DNA of 64,000 nucleotides from Paracoccus seriniphilus (GTDB lineage: Bacteria > Pseudomonadota > Alphaproteobacteria > Rhodobacterales > Rhodobacteraceae). The stretch covers positions 292,501 through 356,500 of the forward strand of contig NZ_CP067129.1 in assembly GCF_028553745.1 (NCBI RefSeq), given 5' to 3'. Under the pieces are notes generated by a model. It searched no databases and was not told where the DNA came from. It was given only the letters and a program-made list of their open reading frames with translations. Below are positions 18,083 through 28,105 of the stretch, one piece after another (position 1 is the first letter of the stretch; each line of letters begins with the position of its first letter). Position numbers and translations under genes: made by a program.

Positions 18083-18988
18083 TCAGAACCCGCGCAAAGC
18101 CGACAGGTATCTGGAGCCGAAATTGTCGCTGATCATCGACATCAATGCCCGAACACGCGCAAGTTGATGGCGGAGTGGTGGGCAAACCAGCGAAAGCTGG
18201 GTCTCCTCTGACCAGTCAGGCAGTACTTCAACCAACGCCCCAGTAGCAAGATCGGCCTGGCAATAGATGTCTGCCAGACGCGCGACGCCAAGCCCCGATC
18301 GGGCAGCGCGCAGCATCACGCGGCCGCTGGCAATGTTCAGCCCCCTGTTGACCTGCACCACGTGGCGCTGGTGGCCGCGCTTCAGCAGCCATTGCTCCAC
18401 GCTGCCATAAATCAATGGAACGGCCTCGAGGTCCGCCGGTCTCACTATGGGGCCATGTTTGGCGAGAAAGGCTGGGCTCGCGACATAGCGCGTGCGAATA
18501 CGGTGAAGTCCTCGCACCATCAGCGATGAATCAGGCAGATCCCCCATCCGGACGACAAGATCGTAATGCTGTTCGATCAGATCGACGCGAGGGCTGGAGA
18601 AATCCAGCCGAACCGACACCTCGGGATGTTCTTCCTGAAATTCCATGATGAGCGGCGCGACCAGATCTTCACCGATCAACCCGCCGACAGAGTTCATCCG
18701 GATATCCCCCTTCAGCGTGCGTGTCGATTGCCTCGCCCAATCCGACGCAGCATCAAGTTGCAGCATCGCCTGCTTGCACTGACGGAAATATCCTTCGCCG
18801 ACCTCGGTAAGTCGAAGCCGGCGTGTCGTGCGGACCAGAAGCTGAACGCCAAGAGACAGCTCAAGGTCACTGACCAGTTGTGAAAGATTGGCCTTGGAAT
18901 AGCGTGAAACTCCGGCGGCGGCGGTGAAACTGCCATGTTCGGCCACGAGGATGAAGGCGCGGATACCACGCCATGAAATATTGTTCAT
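18083..18988 (-). CDS. LysR-family transcriptional regulator
   Basis: 301 residues. N-terminal winged helix-turn-helix (ISWRGIRAFILVAEHGSFTA, then KANLSQLVSDLE), then a periplasmic-binding-like effector domain (about 90-295) with the usual GDIRMNS and GLGVARL landmarks. It is divergent from the short-chain dehydrogenase gene; LysR proteins commonly control the divergent neighbour. The 120-base gap between them is the likely operator region. The effector cannot be told from sequence. It is the first chromosomal gene after the element. Confidence 0.9.
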   Translation of the reverse strand: MNNISWRGIRAFILVAEHGSFTAAAGVSRYSKANLSQLVSDLELSLGVQLLVRTTRRLRLTEVGEGYFRQCKQAMLQLDAASDWARQSTRTLKGDIRMNSVGGLIGEDLVAPLIMEFQEEHPEVSVRLDFSSPRVDLIEQHYDLVVRMGDLPDSSLMVRGLHRIRTRYVASPAFLAKHGPIVRPADLEAVPLIYGSVEQWLLKRGHQRHVVQVNRGLNIASGRVMLRAARSGLGVARLADIYCQADLATGALVEVLPDWSEETQLSLVCPPLRHQLARVRALMSMISDNFGSRYLSALRGF

Positions 18989-19108
18989 GATAACCGAACG
19001 ATGATTTCAGATTAACGCCATAGATCAGCTTAATATCTGCGCATAGGTCATGTCCGGACACAAGAGGCCGCGGCAACCACGACCGCTGTCGATACTCAGG
19101 AGAGCGAC

Positions 19109-19831
19109 ATGACCAAACCACTTATCGTCATCACCGGTGCAAGTTCGGGCATCGGTGCGGCCATTGCAAAACGCTTCTCCGAGGCAGGCCATCCCTTGTT
19201 GCTGGTCGCGCGGCGGGTCGAACGGCTTGCAGCTCTGAATCTGCCCAATACGATGTGCCGGGCGGTTGATGTCACCGATACGGCCAGTTTTCGTGCCGCG
19301 CTGAAAGAGGCCGAGGCCGAATATGGTCCGGTCGACTGCCTGGTGAACAATGCCGGGGTGATGTTGCTGGGCCAGATCGAAACCCAGGATCCCGAAGAAT
19401 GGCAGCGGATGTTCAATGTGAATGTCCTGGCATTGCTGAACGGCATGCAGGCGGTCCTGGCGGACATGAAATTCCGTGGCCGTGGCACGATCCTGAACAT
19501 CAGCTCGATTGCCGGACGAAAGTCATTTCCCAATCACGCGGCCTATGTGGGTACGAAATTTGCAGTATCCGCCATGAGCGAGAATGTCCGCGAAGAGGTC
19601 TCGGACAGCGGAGTTAGGGTCATGACGATCTGTCCGGGGGCCGTGGACACGGAATTGCTGTCCCATACCACCAGTCAGGAGATCAAGGACGGTTACGAGG
19701 CCTGGAAGGACGCGATGGGCGGTGTTCTTGTGGCAGATGACATCGCGCGGGCGGCAGCCTTCATGTATGATCAACCGCAGAATGTGAACATTCGCGAGTT
19801 GGTCGTCGCAGCGACGCGGCAACCAGCCTGA
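19109..19831 (+). CDS. Short-chain dehydrogenase/reductase (SDR)
   Basis: 240 residues, classical SDR length. Cofactor loop GASSGIG at 10-16, NNAG at 80-83, and catalytic Ser133, Tyr146 and Lys150. Arg residues after the second strand (VARRVERL) favour NADP(H). Resembles YdfG/clavaldehyde-type cytosolic oxidoreductases; the substrate is unknown. Preceded by CAGGAGAG and transcribed away from the LysR gene, which probably regulates it. Ends before a hairpin terminator. Confidence 0.88.
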   Translation: MTKPLIVITGASSGIGAAIAKRFSEAGHPLLLVARRVERLAALNLPNTMCRAVDVTDTASFRAALKEAEAEYGPVDCLVNNAGVMLLGQIETQDPEEWQRMFNVNVLALLNGMQAVLADMKFRGRGTILNISSIAGRKSFPNHAAYVGTKFAVSAMSENVREEVSDSGVRVMTICPGAVDTELLSHTTSQEIKDGYEAWKDAMGGVLVADDIARAAAFMYDQPQNVNIRELVVAATRQPA

Positions 19832-19836
19832 GTTCG

Positions 19837-19880
19837 GGATGCCCGCAGTGGCAATGGCTGCGACGGGCATCCTGCGCTTT
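19837..19880 (+). terminator. Hairpin terminator after SDR gene
   Basis: A 9-bp stem GGATGCCCG/CGGGCATCC with an 18-base loop is followed by TGCGCTTTTG. It separates the SDR unit from carB. Confidence 0.55.
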
Positions 19881-20039
19881 TGCAGTTCCGCTCCGGGATC
19901 ACCGTCGCTTTTCGGCCTTTCCGGGGCGGGCGGGCTTGACATTCTGGGGCCATGACCGCCTCTGGCCCTTGCACAGCGGCGCGTCATGGTTATAAACCCG
20001 GTCGATTTGCGCCGCCCCCAGAAAGCCTCGGAGTTTCCC

Positions 20040-23000
20040 ATGCCCAAACGTACCGATATCAAATCTATCCTGATCATCGGGGCAGGGCCCATTGTGATCG
20101 GACAGGCCTGCGAGTTCGACTATTCGGGCGCCCAGGCCTGCAAGGCGCTGCGTGAAGAGGGATACCGGGTCATTCTGGTCAACTCGAACCCGGCGACGAT
20201 CATGACCGATCCCGAGATGGCCGATGCCACCTATATCGAGCCGATCACCCCGGAAGTCGTCGAAAAGATCATCGCCAAGGAACGCCCCGACGCGCTGTTG
20301 CCGACCATGGGTGGGCAGACCGGCCTGAACACCGCGCTGGCGCTGGCTGATTCCGGCGCGCTCAACCGCTATGGCGTCGAACTGATCGGCGCGCAGCGGA
20401 TGGCCATTGAAATGGCCGAAGACCGCAAGCTGTTCCGTGAGGCGATGGACCGCATCGGGCTGGAAAATCCGCGCGCCACGATCGTTGCCGCACCGAAGCT
20501 GGCCAACGGCAAATACGACATCTCGGCCGGTGTGGCACAGGCGATGGAAGCCCTGGAAGAAATCGGGCTGCCGGCGATTATCCGTCCGGCCTATACCCTT
20601 GGCGGAACCGGCGGCGGTGTTGCCTATAACCGGGACGATTACGAACGGATCGTTCGCTCGGGGCTGGATGCCTCGCCCATGGCACAGGTGCTGATCGACG
20701 AAAGCCTGCTGGGCTGGAAGGAATACGAAATGGAGGTCGTGCGTGATCGCGCCGACAATGCCATTATCGTCTGCTCGATCGAGAACGTGGACCCGATGGG
20801 GGTTCACACCGGCGACTCGATCACCGTGGCGCCGGCACTGACCCTGACGGACCGCGAATACCAGATCATGCGCAACGGCTCGATCGCAGTCCTGCGCGAA
20901 ATCGGTGTCGAGACCGGCGGATCGAACGTGCAATGGGCGATCAACCCCGCCGATGGCCGCATGGTCGTGATCGAGATGAACCCGCGGGTCAGCCGCTCTT
21001 CCGCGCTGGCCTCCAAGGCCACCGGCTTCCCGATTGCCAAGATCGCCGCCAAGCTGGCGGTTGGCTATACTCTGGACGAGCTGGACAATGACATCACCAA
21101 GGTGACTCCGGCAAGCTTCGAACCTTCGATCGATTATGTCGTCACCAAGATCCCGCGCTTTGCCTTTGAAAAATTCCCGGGCAGCAAGCCCGAACTGACC
21201 ACCGCGATGAAATCGGTGGGTGAGGTTATGGCCATCGGCCGCAGCTTCCATGAATCGCTGCAGAAGGCCCTCACCTCGATGGAGAACGGCCTGTCCGGTC
21301 TGGACGAGATCGCCATCGAAGGCATGGCCGAACAGGGCAAGCCCGCCGTCATCGCCGCGCTGTCCCAGCAGACGCCGGACCGTCTGCGCGTCATTGCCGA
21401 GGCCATGCGCTTTGGCATGAGCAATGACGAAATCCAGCGAGTCACCAGCTTTGACCCGTGGTTCCTTGCCCGCATTCGCGAGATCGTCGAAACGGAAAAC
21501 GGCGTTCGTGAAAACGGGTTGCCCGAGAATGCAGATGACCTGCGCGCGCTGAAGATGATGGGCTTCACCGATCTGCGGCTGGCACATCTGACCGGGCGCG
21601 AAGAGGCCGACATCCGCCGTGCCCGTCTGGCCGCCGACATCCGCCCGGTCTTCAAGCGTATCGATACCTGCGCCGCCGAGTTCGAGGCCCAGACCCCCTA
21701 CATGTATTCCACCTATGAAGCCCCGGCGATGGGCGATGTGGAATGTGAAGCGCGTCCGACGGATGCGAAGAAGGTCGTCATCCTTGGCGGCGGCCCCAAC
21801 CGGATCGGCCAGGGGATCGAGTTTGACTATTGCTGCTGCCATGCCTGTTTCGCGCTGACCAAGGCCGGCTATGAAACCATCATGGTCAACTGCAACCCGG
21901 AAACCGTATCGACCGATTATGACACTTCGGACCGGTTGTATTTCGAACCGCTGACCCTTGAGCATGTTCTGGAAATCCTTCGGACCGAGCGGGACAATGG
22001 CACGCTTCATGGCGTCATCGTTCAGTTCGGCGGGCAGACTCCGCTGAAGCTGGCCAATGATCTTGAGGCCGAGGGTATTCCGATCCTGGGCACCACGCCT
22101 GACGCCATCGATCTGGCCGAGGACCGTGAAAGGTTCCAGGATCTGCTGAACCGGCTGGAGCTGAAACAGCCGATCAACGGTATCGCACATAGCGCTGCCG
22201 AAGCTGTTGCGATTGCTGAACGGATCGGCTTTCCGCTGGTCATCCGCCCCTCCTATGTGCTGGGCGGGCGAGCCATGGAAATCGTGCGCGATATGGACCA
22301 TCTGAACCGCTATATCACCCAGGCGGTTGTCGTGTCGGGCAAGAACCCGGTGTTGCTGGACAGCTATCTGACCGGCGCCATCGAGGTGGATGTGGATGCA
22401 CTTTGCGATGGCGAGAATGTCCATGTCGCAGGGATCATGGAGCATATCGAGGAAGCCGGCGTCCATTCGGGCGACAGTGCCTGCTCTCTGCCGCCCCATA
22501 CGCTGGATTCCGACACGATTGCCGAACTCAAGCGTCAGACCGAACTGATGGCGCGCGGTCTGCGCGTCGTCGGCTTGATGAACGTGCAGTTCGCGCTGAA
22601 GGATGGCGAGATCTTCGTGCTCGAGGTGAACCCGCGGGCGTCGCGCACGGTGCCCTTTGTTGCCAAGGCCACCGACAGCGCCATTGCGTCGATTGCCGCG
22701 CGCCTGATGGCGGGAGAGCCGATGTCGAACTTCCCGGCGCGGGCGGCCTACCCCGAAGGCGTCGGCCCCGAGGACGATCTGCCCTTCGCCGATCCGATGA
22801 CTCTGGCCGATCCGATCACGCCCTGGTTCTCGGTCAAGGAGGCCGTGCTGCCCTTTGCGCGTTTCCCTGGCGTGGACACCCTGCTTGGGCCGGAAATGCG
22901 CTCGACCGGCGAAGTCATGGGCTGGGATCGCAACTTCCCGCGCGCCTTCCTGAAGGCACAGCTGGGGGCCGGAACGGTTCTGCCGCATGAAGGGCGGATC

Positions 23001-23378
23001 TTCCTGTCGGTCAAGGATGCCGACAAGACCGATGCGCTGGCCCAGGCGGCTCGTGATCTGACTCAGATGGGCTTTGAGCTGATCGCAACCTCGGGCACGG
23101 CGGATTTCCTTGCCGCGCAGGGCGTCGAGGCCAGCCGTGTGAACAAGGTCTACGAGGGGCGCCCGAATATCGTTGACCGGTTGAAGAATCAGGATATCGC
23201 CATGGTGCTGAACACGACCGAGGGCGCGCAGGCGATTGCCGATTCCCGTGAAATCCGTGCCGTCGCGCTCTATGGCAAGATCCCCTATTTCACCACGGCG
23301 GCGGGCAGCATTGCGGCGGTTGCCGCGATCAAGTCGCGCGAAGAAGGCGAAGTCGGGGTGCGCTCGCTTCAGGCCTGA
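20040..23378 (+). CDS. carB: Carbamoyl-phosphate synthase large subunit
   Basis: 1112 residues. Two homologous ATP-grasp halves, each opening with a phosphate-binding loop ([19 protein letters not shown] near residue 10 and [17 protein letters not shown] near 580), then an oligomerisation region and a C-terminal MGS-like allosteric domain. It makes carbamoyl phosphate from bicarbonate, ATP and ammonia supplied by CarA, feeding arginine and pyrimidine synthesis. The start MPKRTDIKS at 20040 fits the family; carA is not adjacent. A terminator lies just downstream. Confidence 0.98.
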   Translation: MPKRTDIKSILIIGAGPIVIGQACEFDYSGAQACKALREEGYRVILVNSNPATIMTDPEMADATYIEPITPEVVEKIIAKERPDALLPTMGGQTGLNTALALADSGALNRYGVELIGAQRMAIEMAEDRKLFREAMDRIGLENPRATIVAAPKLANGKYDISAGVAQAMEALEEIGLPAIIRPAYTLGGTGGGVAYNRDDYERIVRSGLDASPMAQVLIDESLLGWKEYEMEVVRDRADNAIIVCSIENVDPMGVHTGDSITVAPALTLTDREYQIMRNGSIAVLREIGVETGGSNVQWAINPADGRMVVIEMNPRVSRSSALASKATGFPIAKIAAKLAVGYTLDELDNDITKVTPASFEPSIDYVVTKIPRFAFEKFPGSKPELTTAMKSVGEVMAIGRSFHESLQKALTSMENGLSGLDEIAIEGMAEQGKPAVIAALSQQTPDRLRVIAEAMRFGMSNDEIQRVTSFDPWFLARIREIVETENGVRENGLPENADDLRALKMMGFTDLRLAHLTGREEADIRRARLAADIRPVFKRIDTCAAEFEAQTPYMYSTYEAPAMGDVECEARPTDAKKVVILGGGPNRIGQGIEFDYCCCHACFALTKAGYETIMVNCNPETVSTDYDTSDRLYFEPLTLEHVLEILRTERDNGTLHGVIVQFGGQTPLKLANDLEAEGIPILGTTPDAIDLAEDRERFQDLLNRLELKQPINGIAHSAAEAVAIAERIGFPLVIRPSYVLGGRAMEIVRDMDHLNRYITQAVVVSGKNPVLLDSYLTGAIEVDVDALCDGENVHVAGIMEHIEEAGVHSGDSACSLPPHTLDSDTIAELKRQTELMARGLRVVGLMNVQFALKDGEIFVLEVNPRASRTVPFVAKATDSAIASIAARLMAGEPMSNFPARAAYPEGVGPEDDLPFADPMTLADPITPWFSVKEAVLPFARFPGVDTLLGPEMRSTGEVMGWDRNFPRAFLKAQLGAGTVLPHEGRIFLSVKDADKTDALAQAARDLTQMGFELIATSGTADFLAAQGVEASRVNKVYEGRPNIVDRLKNQDIAMVLNTTEGAQAIADSREIRAVALYGKIPYFTTAAGSIAAVAAIKSREEGEVGVRSLQA

Positions 23379-23417
23379 GAGGCCGGGCGGGGCCGGACTT
23401 TCCTTCGGATATGAAAA

Positions 23418-23452
23418 GGGGCGCGGCCAGAAATGGCCGCGCCCCGGTTTTT
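23418..23452 (+). terminator. Strong intrinsic terminator after carB
   Basis: A GGGGCGCGGCCA/TGGCCGCGCCCC stem with a GAAA-type tetraloop followed by GGTTTTT. It serves carB and, since the stem is symmetrical, may also act on the convergent RTX gene. Confidence 0.85.
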
Positions 23453-23464
23453 CCGACTGCAGGA

Positions 23465-26029
23465 TCAGAGAATGAAATCTCCGGCCCAGTAGTCATTGGC
23501 GTCATCCGCGCCGTCCAGAATGCGGATCGTCATCTCGGGTGCGCTGTCGGCATCGGTGTTGACCCGCAGCCAGGTTTCTCCACCGACATTCTGCATCCAG
23601 ATCGTGCCAGCACCGCCATTGGAGGTTCCATTGAAGGTGAAGGCCTGATCACCTGCCAATCCCGTATTGGCATCGATCGAGGACAGGTCGATCTTGTCTT
23701 CGGTCGCCGAAACAGGATTGATCCCCGCACCTTGGAAATCGGTGATCCGGTCATAGTTGCCGGAGCTGCCAAAGGGCGATTCCGAGGTGCTGAAGAAGCG
23801 GAACGTGTCCTCGCCGCTACCGCCGGTCAGCGTATCCGCGCCCTGACCGCCTGCCAGCGTGTCATCGCCCCGGTTGCCTTCCAGATCGTCATCGCCAGTG
23901 CCGCCATGGACATAGTCATGCCCACGACCGCCGGACATCTCGTCGTCGCCCGAATTGCCATACATCCGGTCATGGCCCGACTGGCCGTAGAGGTTGTCAT
24001 CACCATTCTGGCCATAGAGATAATCGTTCCCGGCGCCGCCAAAGACGGTATCCTCACCGCCGCCACCATAGATCGCGTTGGCCGACGACGTGCCCGTCAG
24101 ACGGTCGTCACCATTGCCCGAGCGAAGGTATTCAAAGCCGGTAAAGCTTTCGCCGGTATAGTTCGTGGCCCCGGTCGCCAGATTGATATTGTAGTCTCCA
24201 TTGAACGACGTGGTGTTCAGCCAGTCGGTTCCCGAACCGCCGCGCAGGGTCTCGGCCGATCCCAGCCCGGCATAGACATAGTCATTGCCGCTGCCGCCGT
24301 CATAGATGCCGTTGCCACTGGAATGGATGGTGTCATTTCCGGATCCGCCATAGACGGTATCGCGTCCGCCGCCACCGGTCAGATTGTCATTTCCGGCGCC
24401 GCCGCTGATATAGTCGTTGCCGGCCAGGCCATCGATGCGGTCATTGCCATTGTTGCCATATATGCGGTTCGCGCCCGTTGTGCCGGTCAGCGTATCATTG
24501 CCCGACCCGGAATAGAGGTTCTCGAACTGGGTAAAGCTTTCGCCGGAGAAATTCGTGGCACCCGTCGTCATGTTGACATTGTAGTTTCCGGTGAAGCTGG
24601 CGGTGTTCAGCCAGTCGGTTCCCGAACCGCCGCGCAGGGTCTCGGCCGATCCCAGCCCGGCATAGACATAGTCATTGCCGCTGCCGCCGTCATAGATGCC
24701 GGTGCCACTGGAACGGATGGTGTCATTTCCGGATCCGCCATAGACGGTATCGCGTCCGCCGCCACCGGTCAGATTGTCATTTCCGGCGCCGCCGCTGATA
24801 TAGTCGTTGCCGGCCAGGCCATCGATGCGGTCATTGCCATTGTTGCCATATATGCGGTTCGCGCCCGTTGTGCCGGTCAGCGTATCATTGCCCGACCCGG
24901 AATAGAGGTTCTCGAACTGGGTAAAGCTTTCGCCGGAGAAATTCGTGGCACCCGTCGTCATGTTGACATTGTAGTTTCCGGTGAAGCTGGCGGTGTTCAG
25001 CCAGTCGGTTCCCGAACCGCCACGCAGGGTCTCGGCCGATCCCAGCCCGGCATAGACATAGTCATTGCCGCTGCCGCCGTCATAGATGCCGGTGCCACTG
25101 GAACGGATGGTGTCATTTCCGGATCCGCCATAGACGGTATCGCGTCCGCCGCCACCGGTCAGATTGTCATTTCCGGCGCCGCCGCTGATATAGTCGTTGC
25201 CGGCCAGGCCATCGATGCGGTCATTGCCATTGTTGCCATATATGCGGTTCGCGCCCGTTGTGCCGGTCAGCGTATCATTGCCCGACCCGGAATAGAGGTT
25301 CTCGAACTGGGTAAAGCTTTCGCCGGAGAAATTCGTGGCACCCGTCGTCATGTTGACATTGTAGTTTCCGGTGAAGCTGGCGGTGTTCAGCCAGTCGGTT
25401 CCCGAACCGCCACGCAGGGTCTCGGCCGATCCCAGCCCGGCATAGACATAGTCATTGCCGCTGCCGCCGTCATAGATGCCGGTGCCACTGGAACGGATGG
25501 TGTCATTTCCGGATCCGCCATAGACGGTATCGCGTCCGCCGCCACCGGTCAGATTGTCATTTCCGGCGCCGCCGCTGATATAGTCGTTGCCGGCCAGGCC
25601 ATCGATGCGGTCATTGCCATTGTTGCCATATATGCGGTTCGCGCCCGTTGTGCCGGTCAGCGTATCATTGCCCGACCCGGAATAGAGGTTCTCGAACTGG
25701 GTAAAGCTTTCGCCGGAGAAATTCGTGGCACCCGTCGTCATGTTGACATTGTAGTTTCCGGTGAAGCTGGCGGTGTTCAGCCAGTCGGTTCCCGAACCGC
25801 CACGCAGGGTCTCGGCCGATCCCAGCCCGGCATAGACATAGTCATTGCCGCTGCCGCCGTCATAGATACCCTGTCCGCTGGAACGGATGGTGTCATTGCC
25901 GGAACCGCCATAGATCGTGTCGCGCCCACCAGCGCCGCCAAGCCGGTCATTGCCGCCAAAGCCATAGATCAGGTCGGCACCCGAGGTGCCTGGAATGTTG
26001 TCATTTCCATTTGTACCGAAGATAGGCAT
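23465..26029 (-). CDS. RTX calcium-binding repeat protein, probably type I secreted
   Basis: 854 residues built mostly of GGxGxD nonapeptides, which form calcium-loaded beta rolls after export. About residues 67-586 are four nearly perfect 130-residue repeats. Each combines nonapeptides with a non-RTX insert (TASFTGNYNVNMTTGATNF). More varied RTX motifs follow, then a C-terminal region with a type-I-secretion look (GEDTFRFFST, then the aliphatic end DFIL). There is no N-terminal signal peptide and no enzymatic domain, suggesting an adhesin, surface-layer or matrix protein. The ATG has an AAAGGAG site. No secretion ABC/MFP genes are nearby. Confidence 0.9.
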   Translation of the reverse strand: MPIFGTNGNDNIPGTSGADLIYGFGGNDRLGGAGGRDTIYGGSGNDTIRSSGQGIYDGGSGNDYVYAGLGSAETLRGGSGTDWLNTASFTGNYNVNMTTGATNFSGESFTQFENLYSGSGNDTLTGTTGANRIYGNNGNDRIDGLAGNDYISGGAGNDNLTGGGGRDTVYGGSGNDTIRSSGTGIYDGGSGNDYVYAGLGSAETLRGGSGTDWLNTASFTGNYNVNMTTGATNFSGESFTQFENLYSGSGNDTLTGTTGANRIYGNNGNDRIDGLAGNDYISGGAGNDNLTGGGGRDTVYGGSGNDTIRSSGTGIYDGGSGNDYVYAGLGSAETLRGGSGTDWLNTASFTGNYNVNMTTGATNFSGESFTQFENLYSGSGNDTLTGTTGANRIYGNNGNDRIDGLAGNDYISGGAGNDNLTGGGGRDTVYGGSGNDTIRSSGTGIYDGGSGNDYVYAGLGSAETLRGGSGTDWLNTASFTGNYNVNMTTGATNFSGESFTQFENLYSGSGNDTLTGTTGANRIYGNNGNDRIDGLAGNDYISGGAGNDNLTGGGGRDTVYGGSGNDTIHSSGNGIYDGGSGNDYVYAGLGSAETLRGGSGTDWLNTTSFNGDYNINLATGATNYTGESFTGFEYLRSGNGDDRLTGTSSANAIYGGGGEDTVFGGAGNDYLYGQNGDDNLYGQSGHDRMYGNSGDDEMSGGRGHDYVHGGTGDDDLEGNRGDDTLAGGQGADTLTGGSGEDTFRFFSTSESPFGSSGNYDRITDFQGAGINPVSATEDKIDLSSIDANTGLAGDQAFTFNGTSNGGAGTIWMQNVGGETWLRVNTDADSAPEMTIRILDGADDANDYWAGDFIL
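24271..25830 (-). repeat. Four tandem 390-bp repeats inside the RTX gene
   Basis: The unit boundary, judged by CATAGACATA, falls at 24271, 24661, 25051, 25441 and 25831, an exact 390-bp period (130 codons). Units differ at only a few positions, for example CGCGCAGGG versus CACGCAGGG, and synonymous sites are also conserved. This indicates recent duplication or gene conversion. Partial, more diverged copies flank the array. Confidence 0.95.
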
Positions 26030-26464
26030 GTCGTGCTCCTTTCAGTCCATTTGCAGGACCCGCAAATCGGATAATTCCCGAAGTCGAGTTGACCGAAGCG
26101 CCGTGAAACTGCTGTGAAATGCTTTTTGGCTTTGATTTTATTGGATTATTTTTCCGTAGTGTCGAATCCGCGGCGCGGCGGGATCTGCAGCTGCTCGGGC
26201 TGGTGTCGCAATTGGCAGTGATAGTTTATTATTTTCAATGGCTTGGTGTAATTTCTGGCGATTCCCCGTGCGTGATTCCCGTGTGAAACCGCATTGACCG
26301 GAGCGGTGCGTTCACTGACAGCGGGTGCCGGTTGCCGCGATCAACGCTGGATGTCATGGCGCAGCATCTTTCCATTTGTTCGAAATATCATTCCGCCAAT
26401 AGGGGGCTAATCGCAAAGGCCGCCGCGGGCTATGTCATGGCAAGGCAGACAGGAGACGTTCACG
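26030..26464. other. A+T-rich divergent intergenic region
   Basis: 435 bases between the RTX gene and the DUF2218 gene without a credible gene. A+T-rich blocks near 26120-26160 and 26217-26250 stand out against the G+C-rich surroundings and probably hold the promoters of both divergent units. A short direct repeat of GATTCCCGTG-like sequence lies near 26261-26284. Confidence 0.5.
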
Positions 26465-26746
26465 ATGAAAAGCACCGCCCGACTTTTGACCGCGCGCGCA
26501 AGCACCTATTTGCAGCAGCTGTGCAAGCATTTCGGTCACAAGGTGCCCGTCGAGTTCACGGCCCATGAGGGCCACATCACCCTGCCTTTCGGAACATGCG
26601 CCCTGCGCGCGGATGAGGCAGGGCTGACCCTGATAAACATCTGCGAGCCCGAGAACATCGAGAAAATGGAGAAGGTCATCGGGGATCATCTTGCCCGTTT
26701 TGCCTTCCGTGAGGAATTTTCACTGACCTGGCAGCGCGACGGCTGA
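26465..26746 (+). CDS. DUF2218 family protein
   Basis: 93 residues. The opening (TARASTYLQQLCKHFGHKVPVEF) and the end HLARFAFREEFSLTWQ are the conserved parts of the DUF2218 family, small cytosolic proteins of unknown function often located near metal or redox genes. The start at 26465 follows AGGAGA at a good distance. It is followed after 41 bases by the quinone reductase-like gene, so the two probably form an operon. Confidence 0.82.
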   Translation: MKSTARLLTARASTYLQQLCKHFGHKVPVEFTAHEGHITLPFGTCALRADEAGLTLINICEPENIEKMEKVIGDHLARFAFREEFSLTWQRDG

Positions 26747-26787
26747 TGCCTCCGCATTCCCCCGCAAGTCATACAGGAGAACTGAGC

Positions 26788-27627
26788 ATGAAAATCGCAG
26801 TTACGGCCGTTTCGGGCCAGTTGGGGCATGCCATTGCCAGCAATCTGGTCGCATCCGTCGGGGGTGAGAATGTCGTGGGCCTGGCCCGCACCCCAGGTCA
26901 TGTGAAGGGGCTGGATATCGATCTGCGCCCGGGCGATTATGACTCCCCCGATCAGCTTCACGCCTCTTTGGCCGGTATCGACGCCGTGTTGCTGGTCTCG
27001 GGCATGGAGGCGCCCGACAAGCGTATCCGGCAGCATCGCAATGTGATCGAGGCGGCGCATGCAAATGGTGTTCGCAAGATCGTCTATACCAGCATTCAGG
27101 GCCCTGAAGAGGGCACGGCATTCTCACCCGTGGTGCAAAGCAACCGTCAGACCGAAGCAGATATCCGTGCCAGCGGGATGAACTGGGCGATCGGGCGCAA
27201 TGGCATCTATATCGAACCGGATGTGGAATATATCGACAGCTACAAGACCGTTGGAGAGGTCGCGAACTGCGCCGGAAATGCCAAATGCGGCTATACCACC
27301 CGCGCTGAACTGGCGCAGGCCTATGCCAGCCTGCTGACGCGACCGGAACTGGATGGCGGCACCTACAATCTTCATGGCACGGCGATCACCCAGTCGCAAT
27401 TGGTGGATTACCTGAACAAGAGCTTTGATGCCCGACTGACCTATCACGAGATTTCGGTCGCCGATTTCGCGGCGCAGCGCAGCGCCGAGTTGGGCGATTT
27501 CCTTGGGCAGATCATCGGCGGCATCTACGAAGGCATTCGTCTGGGCGCGTTTGACAACCCCAGTGATTATCAGGCGGTGACCGGACGGGCCCATCAAAGC
27601 TGGGACGATTATTTCGGCAGCCTGTAA
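26788..27627 (+). CDS. NmrA-like NAD(P)H:quinone oxidoreductase type 2 (QorB-like)
   Basis: 279 residues of the atypical SDR/NmrA class. The N-terminal Rossmann loop is VSGQLGHAIA (about 7-16), followed by NVVGLARTP for cofactor ribose/phosphate contact and KIVYTSIQG near residue 93. No catalytic YxxxK is seen, as expected for this class. E. coli QorB uses NADPH to reduce quinones. The start MKIAVTAV at 26788 follows AGGAGAA. The operon partner is DUF2218, with a terminator downstream. Confidence 0.82.
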   Translation: MKIAVTAVSGQLGHAIASNLVASVGGENVVGLARTPGHVKGLDIDLRPGDYDSPDQLHASLAGIDAVLLVSGMEAPDKRIRQHRNVIEAAHANGVRKIVYTSIQGPEEGTAFSPVVQSNRQTEADIRASGMNWAIGRNGIYIEPDVEYIDSYKTVGEVANCAGNAKCGYTTRAELAQAYASLLTRPELDGGTYNLHGTAITQSQLVDYLNKSFDARLTYHEISVADFAAQRSAELGDFLGQIIGGIYEGIRLGAFDNPSDYQAVTGRAHQSWDDYFGSL

Positions 27628-27946
27628 GGCAGCGGTGCGGCAGGCACCGCCCGCGATGACTTCCGCGCCGGGCGAACTGTCGTTCGGGAAACGAAACGGA
27701 TATGACCGCCCGGGATTTTCCGGGCGGCTTTTCCGGTCGCGCGGATCGTGTGTGATCAATGCGATCAGGCGCCATGCCGGCTGCGGACCTCGTGACCACA
27801 AGCTTTCGCAAACCCCGAGGGCGAATACCCTGCAACGGGTTTTCGGAACTGTTGTTCAGGATAGATGAAATCTGTCTTTCCAGCCGGCTTGCGCCGGACC
27901 GCCTTGGCGGCAATCACGGTCGAATAATCTTCGACGTGAAAGACAG
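27628..27946. other. Intergenic region, no gene seen
   Basis: About 320 bases between the quinone reductase gene and tRNA-Lys contain the hairpin terminator at 27706-27733 and no convincing reading frame. The part nearest the tRNA is downstream of it, on the minus strand. Confidence 0.5.
27706..27733 (+). terminator. Intrinsic terminator after QorB-like gene
   Basis: An 8-bp stem CCGCCCGG/CCGGGCGG with a six-base loop, followed by CTTTTCC. Confidence 0.75.
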
Positions 27947-28022
27947 TGGTGAGCCCGACAGGATTCGAACCTGTGACCCACTGATTAAAAGTCAGTTGCT
28001 CTACCAACTGAGCTACGGGCCC
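27947..28022 (-). tRNA. tRNA-Lys (anticodon TTT)
   Basis: A 76-nt cloverleaf on the minus strand, from GGGCCCGTAGCTCAG to the encoded CCA. The anticodon TTT lies at 27987-27989, the T-arm is ACAGGTTCGAATCCTGT, and the acceptor stem is fully paired with one G-U. Confidence 0.97.
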
Positions 28023-28105
28023 AACACGGCGCTTACTAGGGGGAGTGCTCGGGGGCGTCAAGCAGAAAAAACATCCCACTAGCGGAAAAGTTTCAGGCTC
28101 ACTAT

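Noticed and set aside
19986..20039. Longer carB start 18 codons upstream
   Set aside because: The upstream residues are not family-like, and the ATG at 20040 gives the normal MPKRTDI beginning.
19899..22988. A 1029-codon open frame antisense to carB
   Set aside because: An effect of high G+C codon use. carB is unmistakable across the region, and the antisense translation is low-complexity with no domain.
24271..25830. Regular repeats suggesting a CRISPR array
   Set aside because: The 390-bp units are in-frame coding repeats without short repeats and unique spacers.
23411..26074. An 887-codon open frame on the plus strand opposite the RTX gene
   Set aside because: It mirrors the repeats of the RTX gene, its translation has no recognisable domain, and the minus strand gives textbook GGxGxD repeats with a good ribosome site.
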